This document shows positions 1-6,602 of a stretch of DNA of 55,413 bases, in pieces. The stretch is taken from assembly GCA_030606285.1 (NCBI GenBank), contig JAUWGS010000014.1, positions 1 to 55,413 of the forward strand, read 5' to 3'. Source of the DNA: Planctomycetales bacterium. GTDB lineage: Bacteria; 4484-113. Each line of letters begins with the position of its first letter. The first letter of the stretch is position 1. Made by a program: the position numbers and the translations under genes. The notes beneath the pieces were generated by a model that saw nothing but the letters and a program-made list of their open reading frames with translations, ran no database searches and had not been told where the DNA came from.

Positions 1-85
1 CAGAAACCTTCATTGAGTATTCCAACACTGCCTGCACGGTGGCAATTCGCAGTTCAGAATTTACTGATCGCCCTGGTTGTCCCAT
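1..85 (-). CDS. Partial gene: N-terminus of a probable HTH (transposase OrfA-like) protein
   Basis: Only the first 28 codons lie in the window; the gene continues past the left edge. The ATG at 83-85 is preceded by GGGAGG (95-100) at a good distance. The peptide starts MGQPGRSV, followed by residues reading RIATVQAVLEYSMKVS, which resembles the first helix of HTH_28-type domains in transposase OrfA proteins and phage regulators. That identification is inference from a short stretch. The start codon and ribosome-binding site lie inside a hairpin (83-117), suggesting translational control. It follows the repeat-invaded frame at 110-646 on the same strand. Confidence 0.4.
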   Translation of the reverse strand, partial: MGQPGRSVNSELRIATVQAVLEYSMKVS

Positions 86-117
86 CGTAGAGTACCTCCC
101 TTCAAGTCCCTACGATG
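83..117 (-). promoter_or_regulatory. Inverted repeat enclosing the ribosome-binding site and start codon
   Basis: CATCGTAG (83-90) and CTACGATG (110-117) are perfect 8-bp complements separated by 19 nt. In the leftward mRNA the downstream arm contains the AUG of the partial gene and the loop contains the GGGAGG ribosome-binding site. The fold could hide the start codon, or the same palindrome could be an operator. The pairing is seen directly; the function is inferred. Confidence 0.5.
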
Positions 118-646
118 TTACATATGTCCTAGAACAGTACATGTAGGAAGTAGGACGGGAAGAGCCTGTAGGGCGGTCATTTATGGCCGCCGGTCTTCGA
201 TGTGTTGAAGAGGCGGCGGGGATGAATCCCCGCCCTACAGAAGAGGATTCCATCCGGGGCCAGTCCGTGTTCGCGTCAACCGAAGCGGGTTTGCCCGACT
301 GGACATCCGACATCATTCCCGTGAGTGTCTTCGCGCAGGATATGGCGTCCTTGGCGGAGCATTTCTCGATGGCGTCGGGATCGGATGCGCGGGCGAGGTA
401 GAGATTGAGCAGGCCTGCTAGTTGGGCGTGGAGTTTGCCCGAGTCGAAGATAAGGTCCTCACTGAGTACGCCGGGCTGACTAGCCCGGCTCTTAGGAGAA
501 TCCGTGCATTCGTCGTTTTCAGAGCGGCGCTGGTCAGCACCGCGTACTCTATTGGGGGACCTGCTGCCATCAGGAGCGCCAGGTCCCGCCCCGCCACAGG
601 CGGGCAAGCCTACAGGGGATTCGCGCATTTCTGAACCATCACACAT
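110..646 (-). CDS. Hypothetical protein frame containing two palindromic repeats (possibly a decayed gene)
   Basis: A 178-codon frame from ATG 646. Its first third is a direct translation of a palindromic repeat copy (464-549) and nearby repeat DNA, and its last part is a translation of the 166-240 repeat. Only the middle, roughly residues 57-135 (for example KLHAQLAGLLNLYLARA and KDAISCAKTLTGMMSD), has the look of a real helical protein. I do not recognise it. No convincing ribosome-binding site precedes the ATG. It may be a small gene invaded in frame by repeats, as happens with Rickettsia palindromic elements, or a remnant whose frame is open by chance. It lies just upstream of the partial HTH gene on the same strand. 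Confidence 0.3.
   Translation of the reverse strand: MCDGSEMRESPVGLPACGGAGPGAPDGSRSPNRVRGADQRRSENDECTDSPKSRASQPGVLSEDLIFDSGKLHAQLAGLLNLYLARASDPDAIEKCSAKDAISCAKTLTGMMSDVQSGKPASVDANTDWPRMESSSVGRGFIPAASSTHRRPAAINDRPTGSSRPTSYMYCSRTYVTS
166..240. repeat. BIME-like palindromic element (GTAG-hairpin ... hairpin-CTAC)
   Basis: The ends CTGTAGGGCGG and CCGCCCTACAG are perfect inverted repeats. Inside are a left hairpin GGCGGTCAT-TT-ATGGCCGCC (one G-T pair), a small central TCTTC/GAAGA hairpin and a right hairpin GGCGGGGAT-GA-ATCCCCGCC. A GTAG tetranucleotide 5' of each outward hairpin is the hallmark of REP/BIME elements mobilised by RAYT transposases. No RAYT gene is in the window. Related ends occur at about 3119-3192, 8250-8280 and 11847-11958. 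Confidence 0.75.
464..549 (-). repeat. Three-way-junction palindromic repeat, copy with 26-nt insertion between hairpins
   Basis: On the minus strand: outer stem GAGTACG/CGTACTC (7 bp), hairpin 1 GGTGCT-GACC-AGCGCC, a spacer, and hairpin 2 GCCGGGCT-AGTC-AGCCCGGC. Relative to the 60-bp copies, 26 nt are inserted in the spacer (plus-strand 499-524). The outer flank TATTGGGG matches the flank of other copies. It is read in frame by the 178-codon frame at 110-646. Confidence 0.8.
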
Positions 647-726
647 ACTTGAAAGGGCTGATTCCTACCCTCCACTTACTATTATAGCAGATATTGGCAA
701 AAAGCGGACACTGATTTGGGGGGAAT

Positions 727-755
727 TTGACATTTACGTCTGAGCCGGATATACT
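727..755 (+). promoter_or_regulatory. Sigma70-type promoter of the methyltransferase gene (leaderless)
   Basis: TTGACA at 727-732, 17-nt spacer, TATACT at 750-755. Only 6 nt separate the -10 from the ATG at 762, so the transcript should start at or next to the start codon. No ribosome-binding site is seen. Confidence 0.75.
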
Positions 756-761
756 ATTCAT

Positions 762-2276
762 ATGTCGGGGGACATCACAGCTGCATATGAGAGACTTGTT
801 CAGGAAAGCGAGAGTCCAGATGCCCTTCTAGATGCTATAATCGGGGGTAACAAGGACAGCCAATTGACTGATAACCTCTCAAAAACGCAACCAGAAGAAG
901 CCAAGAGCAGCGTGAAGCAACAGGAGCATTTAGCCCTGTTTGATCCTGTAATCCCCAAAGGTGCAGATGCCAATAAACCAAACGGTTCGACATTCAGCGA
1001 TCCTGCATTTAGCAGTAACAAGAACGCTCCTATACATCGATGGGTGCCTTGGATTGCAGGATTCTCTTATGAATTTGTGCAGGATGCTATCGTAAGGCAT
1101 CTACGGCATAAGGGCACGGTCTTAGATCCTTTTGCGGGAGTAGGTACGACGCTCGTCACTGCTGTTCTAGCGGGGCACGATGCGATTGGCTTTGAAATCA
1201 ACCCGTATGCAGCGCTCGCATGTCGCACGAAGCTTAGGTCCTATAGAATCGGCCCCAGAAAACTTAACGATCATATTCTGAGCTTTAACAAGTTCTACAG
1301 CCAAGCGATTAGAGACAACTACTCACCACGTAGTGAAGTGCCTTCCGGTTTCAAGACTCGCTCAGCATTCTACAGCCCTCCAGTGCTGCGCAAAGTGCTG
1401 ATAGTACTTGATTTCATCAAAGCTGTAGAAGATGAAGGCGTGCATGACTTATTCAAGCTTGCATTTGGCTCAACAATGATCAAGTACTCAAACTACTCTT
1501 ACGAGCCAAGCTTGGGAAGACGTTCGGCCGCAGGGAAGAGCGATATAGAGGATTTTCCAGTTGGAGAGACGATTTCGGGGAAACTTCGCGAGATGGTCCA
1601 AGACATTGTGTGGATGCGGCAGAAGATGGACGGAAAAGCTCCATCAGTAGAACTCGTTGCTGAGTCGTTCTTCGATGCTTGGAGCGCACTCGACGCAAAT
1701 ACAGTCGACTTAATTGTAACTTCGCCCCCCTACTTGAACAATTACCACTACAACCGCAACACAAGGCCGCATCTCTACTGGCTTGGATACGTCAGTAAAC
1801 CCAGCGATTCTAAACACTTGGAGGAGCAGAACTTCGGTAAGTACTGGCAGACTGTTCGCGAGCGAGAGAGAATTGAGCTTGACTTCGACCCAGGCAATGG
1901 AGATATTGCGGAGAGCCTTGAATTGCTTCGCGGCAAGACTCCTGAGAAAGGCATATACGGCGGAAACGGTTGGGCGAACTACGCAGCAGCTTATTTCAAC
2001 GACTGCCATAGATTCACCAAAGCGGCGAAATACCTACTGAAGCGAAACGCTACAGCATTGGTTGTGATTGGCAATAGCATCCTGCAAGGAGTCATGATTC
2101 CAACGGATCGCTTCCTAGCAAAGATAGCAGAGTCGGTTGGTTTGCAGGTGATAAACATACATGTGCCAAGGGCAACTCGGGTAGGCAACAGCATAATACA
2201 ATCAGATGTGAGAGTCGCCAAAGCCAAGGATTCTCACCAGTTGTACGAAGCAGTAGTCGAGCTGCGAAAGCCCTAG
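762..2276 (+). CDS. Type II DNA amino-methyltransferase (N4-cytosine/N6-adenine class)
   Basis: Transfers a methyl group from AdoMet to an exocyclic amino group of DNA, protecting sites from the adjacent endonuclease. Motif I is LDPFAGVGTT (residues 121-130), preceded by a motif X-like stretch around 86-102. Motif IV is TSPPY (320-324), about 190 residues later, leaving room for target recognition between them. TSPPY is the amino-methyltransferase signature and is frequent in N4-cytosine enzymes; the PC motif of C5 enzymes is absent. The protein is 504 aa. It is convergent with the Eco29kI-type nuclease gene, the two stop codons abutting inside CTAGCTAG. Base composition is visibly more AT-rich than the housekeeping genes to the right, suggesting transfer. 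The exact target base cannot be read from sequence. Confidence 0.88.
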   Translation: MSGDITAAYERLVQESESPDALLDAIIGGNKDSQLTDNLSKTQPEEAKSSVKQQEHLALFDPVIPKGADANKPNGSTFSDPAFSSNKNAPIHRWVPWIAGFSYEFVQDAIVRHLRHKGTVLDPFAGVGTTLVTAVLAGHDAIGFEINPYAALACRTKLRSYRIGPRKLNDHILSFNKFYSQAIRDNYSPRSEVPSGFKTRSAFYSPPVLRKVLIVLDFIKAVEDEGVHDLFKLAFGSTMIKYSNYSYEPSLGRRSAAGKSDIEDFPVGETISGKLREMVQDIVWMRQKMDGKAPSVELVAESFFDAWSALDANTVDLIVTSPPYLNNYHYNRNTRPHLYWLGYVSKPSDSKHLEEQNFGKYWQTVRERERIELDFDPGNGDIAESLELLRGKTPEKGIYGGNGWANYAAAYFNDCHRFTKAAKYLLKRNATALVVIGNSILQGVMIPTDRFLAKIAESVGLQVINIHVPRATRVGNSIIQSDVRVAKAKDSHQLYEAVVELRKP

Positions 2277-2897
2277 CTAGCGCGCACGCTCAATCTTCGT
2301 GATGATGTCCGCTAGGGTCGGGGACTCACCAGTAAGGCGCTCCACCCAAGATCGTCCCGGGTGCATAACATCCCGTTCGGAACGCGCCTGATTATAGCGT
2401 CCCTTCCCGGGATCGTGATTGCCAAAACCGTCCACAACAGTGTTCCACAAGGGATTAAAGCGACGAATCAGCTCTGCCTCTACTAATGTCACGAGGTCCG
2501 TCTCTACTCCCTCTAATATCATGAAACGGCAGCGGAAATCGTCAATTCCCAGGTTCTCGGCCTGCTCGATGCTCCTGGCATGTTCGCCAAGACGTCCGTA
2601 CAAAGTTCGGAGCTCTTCGTCACGCGCTACTCTCGCGGTGCGCCATCCCTGTGGAACTGCCTTGCCTACGTATATAGGCTGAGTACACTCGTCCTCGTTA
2701 GGTAAGACAGCTTCTTTATACAAGTCAAATGTTCCCATGTAGTACAGCACGTAAACGCCAACACCCGTGAACCTACTACTGGGCGGCAGGCTATGAACAG
2801 GCGTCGCTTTTAGGAATTGAATTGCCTTATCGACAACGCCAACGAACTCGGGCGAGCGAAACGTGTGCAATTTGGTCTCTATAGTACCTTCAGACAT
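2277..2897 (-). CDS. Eco29kI-family type II restriction endonuclease (GIY-YIG fold)
   Basis: A 206-aa endonuclease that should cut unmethylated sites; Eco29kI family members whose specificity I recall cleave CCGCGG. Catalytic elements in order: GVYVLYY with Tyr49, PIYVGKA with Tyr76, RLGEHARSI with Arg102 and His106, EAELI with Glu142, FNPLWN with Asn152, and the family-specific tail DGFGNHDPG and HPGRSW. All expected GIY-YIG catalytic residues are present, so it looks active. The start ATG 2897 lies 8 nt after a TATTAT box (2906-2911), another probable leaderless start. Its partner is the convergent amino-methyltransferase. Specificity is inferred from the family only. Confidence 0.92.
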   Translation of the reverse strand: MSEGTIETKLHTFRSPEFVGVVDKAIQFLKATPVHSLPPSSRFTGVGVYVLYYMGTFDLYKEAVLPNEDECTQPIYVGKAVPQGWRTARVARDEELRTLYGRLGEHARSIEQAENLGIDDFRCRFMILEGVETDLVTLVEAELIRRFNPLWNTVVDGFGNHDPGKGRYNQARSERDVMHPGRSWVERLTGESPTLADIITKIERAR

Positions 2898-3027
2898 AGA
2901 TTTCGATAATACAAAATAGCAGAATCACGGTTGAATTGCCAATAGTCGTCAGCTTAGTCGCGTCAAATCCTACACTCCTACATCTTCCCAATGCACCTGA
3001 TTACGACCTGAGCTGCCCCTTGTCGTT

Positions 3028-3072
3028 TAGTAAACTCAGGGCCCGCTGCGGGCGGGCTAGCCCGGCGTACTC
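3028..3072 (-). repeat. Partial or variant palindromic repeat
   Basis: Minus strand: GAGTACG, the palindrome GGGCTAGCCC, then CCCGC-AGC-GGG, ending in TGAGTTTACT. It shares the outer-stem head, hairpin 2 core and ATTGGG flank with the complete copies but lacks hairpin 1, so it appears truncated or rearranged. Confidence 0.5.
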
Positions 3073-3118
3073 ATTGGGAGCGGAACACTCGCATGCTCGC
3101 GCAGAAAGAGGGCACGGC

Positions 3119-3192
3119 GTGCCGTGCCCCTACAGAAGACGGCGGGGCGCGCTTCGGCTACGCTCAGCGTCTGCGACAGGACCCCGCCCTAC
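3119..3192. repeat. CTACAG-ended repeat DNA (relative of the 166-240 element)
   Basis: Two direct GCCC(C)TACAG motifs (about 3124-3133 and 3186-3194) flank a GC-rich stretch with an ACGCT-CAGCGT palindrome. It abuts the three-way-junction copy at 3210, the same pairing of repeat types seen at 166-549, 8181-8280 and 11773-11958. Confidence 0.5.
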
Positions 3193-3209
3193 AGGGAAGA
3201 CCCCCAACC

Positions 3210-3294
3210 GAGTAGGCTGGGCTTCAGCCTGAGTTCAGCCGAACGGCTGACTAGCCCAGCTACTAAGAGCGGCGCTGGTCAGTACCGCGTACTC
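3210..3294 (-). repeat. Three-way-junction palindromic repeat, copy with extra hairpin in loop 2
   Basis: Minus strand: GAGTACG head, hairpin 1 GGTACT-GACC-AGCGCC, spacer GCTCTTAGTA, hairpin 2 arms GCTGGGCT/AGCCCAGC, tail CCTACTC. A 25-nt insertion (3224-3248) sits in hairpin 2 and creates a new hairpin, TCAGCC-GAAC-GGCTGA (3235-3250). The flanks CCCCCAACC and ATCGGGGG lengthen the outer stem. Confidence 0.8.
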
Positions 3295-3303
3295 ATCGGG
3301 GGG

Positions 3304-3756
3304 CTACAGCGAAAAATACGCGGACACGAGCAACTGTGCAACCTCTTCCAGGAACTCGCGGTCATCTTTACCAAACGCGGATGGGGTGTCGGAGTCGATA
3401 TCAATCTCGCCAATGCACTCTTCGCCGCGCAGCATTGGCACGACGATTTCGCTCTTGGTCTCCGGGAAGCACGCCAGGTACTCATCCTGCGAGTGGACGT
3501 CGTCCACAACGACGGTCTCCTTCTTGCGCGCGGCAAGCCCGCAGATGCCCTGCCCGATATCGATGCTCACATGCCCGGTGGCCTCCGGCCCGTCCCACGC
3601 CTCCAGCACGAGCTTATCGCCCTGCACGAGGTATATCCCCACCCAGTTGTAGTGGGCGACTCTTGAGCGCAGCAACGTTACCACCGCCTGCATGCCCGCG
3701 CCCGACTCCGGATGTTCGGTAATCAGCCCGCGGACTCTCGGAAGCAGTTTGCGCAC
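3304..3756 (-). CDS. GAF domain protein, free methionine-(R)-sulfoxide reductase-like
   Basis: A single GAF domain of 150 aa. The core (residues 65-110) reads IGQGICGLA ... VDDVHSQDEYLACFPETKSEIVVP, close to fRMsr proteins, which reduce free methionine-R-sulfoxide using cysteines of the GVCG and IACD motifs. Cys72 and Cys96 occupy these positions, but YLACF is also common in non-catalytic GAF domains, so activity is uncertain. The start is a GTG at 3756 without a clear ribosome-binding site. It is divergent from purB, separated by about 60 bp holding the purB promoter. Confidence 0.7.
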   Translation of the reverse strand: MRKLLPRVRGLITEHPESGAGMQAVVTLLRSRVAHYNWVGIYLVQGDKLVLEAWDGPEATGHVSIDIGQGICGLAARKKETVVVDDVHSQDEYLACFPETKSEIVVPMLRGEECIGEIDIDSDTPSAFGKDDREFLEEVAQLLVSAYFSL

Positions 3757-3780
3757 ACGCGGATTATAAGCCAGATTCCG

Positions 3781-3810
3781 TTGACTTTGCCTGTTGCGGG
3801 CGGATATACT
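3781..3810 (+). promoter_or_regulatory. purB promoter (leaderless type)
   Basis: TTGACT at 3781-3786 and TATACT at 3805-3810 with an 18-nt spacer; 8 nt separate the -10 from the GTG start at 3819. No PurR or PurBox-like element was recognised. Confidence 0.65.
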
Positions 3811-3818
3811 CAGCGGAA

Positions 3819-5504
3819 GTGATTGACCGGTACACCAGGCGGCAGATGGGGCTTATCTTCAATGAGCGCCACAGGTTCGACCTCTGGCTGAAGCTCGAAC
3901 TTGCCGTTGCCGAGGGCTGGGCCCGCCAAGGGCGCATCTCCCAAGATGATTACAAGCGGATGCGCACAAAGGCGCGCTTCAACCTAAAGCTGATGCAGGA
4001 TTACGAGCAGAAGGTGGAGCACGAAGTCGTGGCATTCGTCTCCACCGTCGGCGAGTCGCTGGGCGACCTCTCGCGCTACTTCCATCTCGGCCTGACCAGC
4101 TCGGACGTTATGGACACCGCGCTCAGCCTGCAGATGCAGGAGGCGTGGGCCATTCTCCTGCCTGAAGTCGAGCAGCTCATCAAGCATCTCGGCGCGCTGG
4201 CGATGAAACACCGGCGCACCGTGATGATCGGTCGCACGCACGGCATTCATGCAGAGCCGATAACGTTCGGCCTGAAGGTGCTGGTGTGGCACCAGGAGCT
4301 GAAGCGGGCGCTTGCGCGTATGGAGCGGGCGCGTGAAGAAACGGCGGTGGGTAAGCTATCCGGCGCGGTGGGCAACTATGCTCATGTCCCGCCGGAACTC
4401 GAAGAATGGGTTCTGGCGAAGCTGGGGCTGAAGGCGGAGCCGGTGTCCAACCAGATCGTGCAGCGGGACCGCCACGCGTACGCGCTGTGCGCGCTCGCTA
4501 TTCTAGGCGGCACGCTGGAACGCATCGCCGTGGAGATTCGCAGCCTCCAGCGCACCGAGATCGGCGAGCTCGCGGAGCCGTTCATGGCGGGCCAGAAGGG
4601 GTCGTCGTCCATGCCCCACAAGCGCAACCCGATACTGTGCGAGCGCGTTTCGGGCATTGCGCGGATGCTTCGCGGCTATGCGCACGTGGCGCTGGAGAAC
4701 CAGCCGCTGTGGAACGAGCGCGACATCTCGCATTCCAGCACCGAGCGCGTGACCCTGCCCGACGCGTTTATGCTGGCAGACTACATGGTGGCGAAGATGC
4801 AGTTCGTCATCGAAGGGCTCGTGGTCAACCCCAAGCGGATGGAAGAGAACGTTGGCGCGACCCGCGGACTTATCTTCTCGCAGAATCTCATGCTGGCGCT
4901 TGCCAGACAGGGGCTGTCGCGCGAGGAAGCCTACAACCTCGTGCAGAAGCCGGCGATGCAGGCGTTTGAAGAAGGCAAGCACTTTTACGCGCTGGTGAAG
5001 GACTCGCGCGAGATCCGGAAGCACCTGAGGCTAAAGGAACTCTCGGACGTTTTCAGCGTGGAGCCGCACCTCAGGCACGTGGACGACATCTTCCGCCGGG
5101 TTGGTCTGCTGGAAGCGCCCAAGCCTCCCGCGAAGCCAAAGGCCAAGCCGCCAGCAAGGCCGGAAGCGAAGCCTGGTGCGCGTGAGCGCAGAGCGCCGCC
5201 ATCTCGCAGGCCTCCTCCTCGCAAGCCTCCGTCCGATGAGCGAGCTGAAAAACCGGCGAAATCTGATGCCGAAAGGCCGGAAGCCAAGCCCGGCAGGCGC
5301 AGAGCTTCGTCGACCCGCAGGCCGTATGCCAGCGAAGCTCCGGCTAGCGAGCAGCCAAAAGAACCGGCTAAACTGGATACCGAGAAATCCGCCGCCGAGA
5401 CTGCCAAAAAGCGCCCCGTGAGACGCGGCAGGCGCGGCGGCCGAAGGCGCTCCGCCTCGACGAAATCCAATAAACCATCAGGCAGTACTCAGGAGACTTC
5501 ATAA
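3819..5504 (+). CDS. purB: Adenylosuccinate lyase with long basic, proline/alanine/lysine-rich C-terminal tail
   Basis: Cleaves SAICAR to AICAR and adenylosuccinate to AMP in purine synthesis. The N-terminus (IDRYTRRQMGLIFNE) matches the usual start of bacterial PurB, supporting the GTG at 3819. The fumarase/aspartase signature GSSSMPHKRNP is near residues 262-272; an upstream conserved motif is GRTHGIHAEP. The catalytic body ends near residue 430, the usual family length. A further ~130 residues are low-complexity, rich in Pro, Ala, Lys, Arg and Glu, ending with RRGRRGGRRR and a Ser/Thr tail, like an RNA- or nucleic-acid-binding disordered region. First gene of the purB-purC-purS operon; its stop overlaps the purC start (TAATG). 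Confidence 0.95.
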   Translation: MIDRYTRRQMGLIFNERHRFDLWLKLELAVAEGWARQGRISQDDYKRMRTKARFNLKLMQDYEQKVEHEVVAFVSTVGESLGDLSRYFHLGLTSSDVMDTALSLQMQEAWAILLPEVEQLIKHLGALAMKHRRTVMIGRTHGIHAEPITFGLKVLVWHQELKRALARMERAREETAVGKLSGAVGNYAHVPPELEEWVLAKLGLKAEPVSNQIVQRDRHAYALCALAILGGTLERIAVEIRSLQRTEIGELAEPFMAGQKGSSSMPHKRNPILCERVSGIARMLRGYAHVALENQPLWNERDISHSSTERVTLPDAFMLADYMVAKMQFVIEGLVVNPKRMEENVGATRGLIFSQNLMLALARQGLSREEAYNLVQKPAMQAFEEGKHFYALVKDSREIRKHLRLKELSDVFSVEPHLRHVDDIFRRVGLLEAPKPPAKPKAKPPARPEAKPGARERRAPPSRRPPPRKPPSDERAEKPAKSDAERPEAKPGRRRASSTRRPYASEAPASEQPKEPAKLDTEKSAAETAKKRPVRRGRRGGRRRSASTKSNKPSGSTQETS

Positions 5505-6217
5505 TGAAATGGGAAAAAGGCGAAATGCTCTATGAGGGCAAGGCCAAAAAGCTCTACGCGACCCAAGATCCCGATTACCTGATCGCCGAGTTCAAGGACG
5601 CCCTAACTGCATTCAACGGCAAGTTAAAGGCCGAGCTCGCCGGCAAGGGTGAGTGGAACAACCGCATCTCGTCCGCGATTATGGGCTACCTCAACGAGCA
5701 GGGCGTGGATACGCATTTCGTCGAGCAGATCTCGTCCCACGAGCAGATTGTGAAGAAGCTCAGAATGGTGCCGCTCGAGTCCGTGGTGCGCAACGTCATT
5801 GCCGGTTCATTGCACAAGCGCACCGGCATGCCCGAAGGCACTCCGCTCAGCCGTCCTATCGTCGAGTACTTCTGGAAGAAGGACGAGCTCGATGATCCCA
5901 TGATGTCGCATGACCTCATCCTGGCGCTGGAGATCGCCGATGAGGAGCAGCTTATGGCGTTCCACGAAACATCGCTGCGCATAAATGACCTGCTCGGCGC
6001 GTATATGGATGAACGCGGGATCCTGCTGGTGGACTTCAAGCTGGAGTTCGGCTACTTCCACGGCGATGAGTTGACCGTGGGAGACGAAGTCACGCCGGAC
6101 ACCTGCCGCCTCTGGAACAAAAAGGACATGGTGAAACTGGACAAGGACCGCTTCCGCCGCAAGCTGGGCAACGTCGCGGAAGCGTATCAGGAAGTGCTCG
6201 CGCGGGTGACAGCATAA
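5504..6217 (+). CDS. purC: Phosphoribosylaminoimidazole-succinocarboxamide synthase
   Basis: Makes SAICAR from CAIR, aspartate and ATP, the step before PurB. A 237-aa protein of normal family length, with the typical opening LYEGKAKKLYAT, the motif VPLESVVRNVIAGS, and DFKLEFG near the C-terminal third. The start ATG overlaps the purB stop (TAATG), with AGGAGA about 8 nt upstream inside the end of purB; its stop overlaps the purS start in the same way. This points to translational coupling within one purine operon. Confidence 0.97.
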   Translation: MKWEKGEMLYEGKAKKLYATQDPDYLIAEFKDALTAFNGKLKAELAGKGEWNNRISSAIMGYLNEQGVDTHFVEQISSHEQIVKKLRMVPLESVVRNVIAGSLHKRTGMPEGTPLSRPIVEYFWKKDELDDPMMSHDLILALEIADEEQLMAFHETSLRINDLLGAYMDERGILLVDFKLEFGYFHGDELTVGDEVTPDTCRLWNKKDMVKLDKDRFRRKLGNVAEAYQEVLARVTA

Positions 6218-6486
6218 TGAGATTCGCCGGCATCGTTTCTATCAGATTGCGTGAAGACCTGCTGGACCCGCAGGGCAAAGCCGTAATGACCGGACTAGAA
6301 CAGCTTGGCTTTGAGACCGTTGAGGACGTCCGCGTGGGCAAGCAGCTAAGAGTTGTCTTTGAGGCCAAAGACGGCGAAGAGGCAATGGCGCGCTTAGAAG
6401 AGATGTGCACCAAGCTATTGGTGAATCCGGTCACCGAGGACTACGACACGGTGGTTGTGGCCGAAGGCGAGCCCGAGCCGGACTGA
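6217..6486 (+). CDS. purS: Phosphoribosylformylglycinamidine synthase subunit PurS
   Basis: A small 89-aa subunit that bridges PurL and PurQ in the three-part FGAM synthase of Gram-positives, cyanobacteria, archaea and relatives; Proteobacteria use a single large PurL instead. Recognisable from the N-terminal beta strand, DPQGKAV, the GFETVEDVRVGKQ stretch and the closing NPVTEDY motif. The start overlaps the purC stop (TAATG). purQ and purL, which often follow, are absent here: the next gene is comM with its own promoter, so they must lie elsewhere. Confidence 0.93.
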   Translation: MRFAGIVSIRLREDLLDPQGKAVMTGLEQLGFETVEDVRVGKQLRVVFEAKDGEEAMARLEEMCTKLLVNPVTEDYDTVVVAEGEPEPD

Positions 6487-6499
6487 GATTTCCGGGCCC

Positions 6500-6528
6500 T
6501 TGACATTCTTTTTCCCGGGGGCTATACA
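6500..6528 (+). promoter_or_regulatory. Sigma70-type promoter of comM
   Basis: TTGACA at 6500-6505, 17-nt spacer, TATACA at 6523-6528, the best promoter match in the window. The leader is about 70 nt and carries GGGGAGG just before the start. A second -10-like TACAAT is at 6546-6551. Confidence 0.75.
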
Positions 6529-6602
6529 GGCGTAGAGTTATATGCTACAATGGTAAACATACTAAACTTGTGTGAACCAACCTATCTGGGGAGGCAAGTG
6601 AT

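Larger units (their letters stand above)
2898..3303. other. Gene-free stretch filled with palindromic repeats
   Basis: About 400 bp between the restriction gene and the GAF gene. It contains a partial palindromic copy (3028-3072), CTACAG-type repeat DNA (3119-3192), the TTCGGCTACGCTCAGC-type motif common in metagenomic intergenic repeats, and a full three-way-junction copy (3210-3294). Open frames here are translations of repeats. Confidence 0.7.

Noticed and set aside
2936-3666. Plus-strand frames 2936-3232 and 3124-3666
   Set aside because: They are translations of repeat DNA and of the antisense of the GAF gene.
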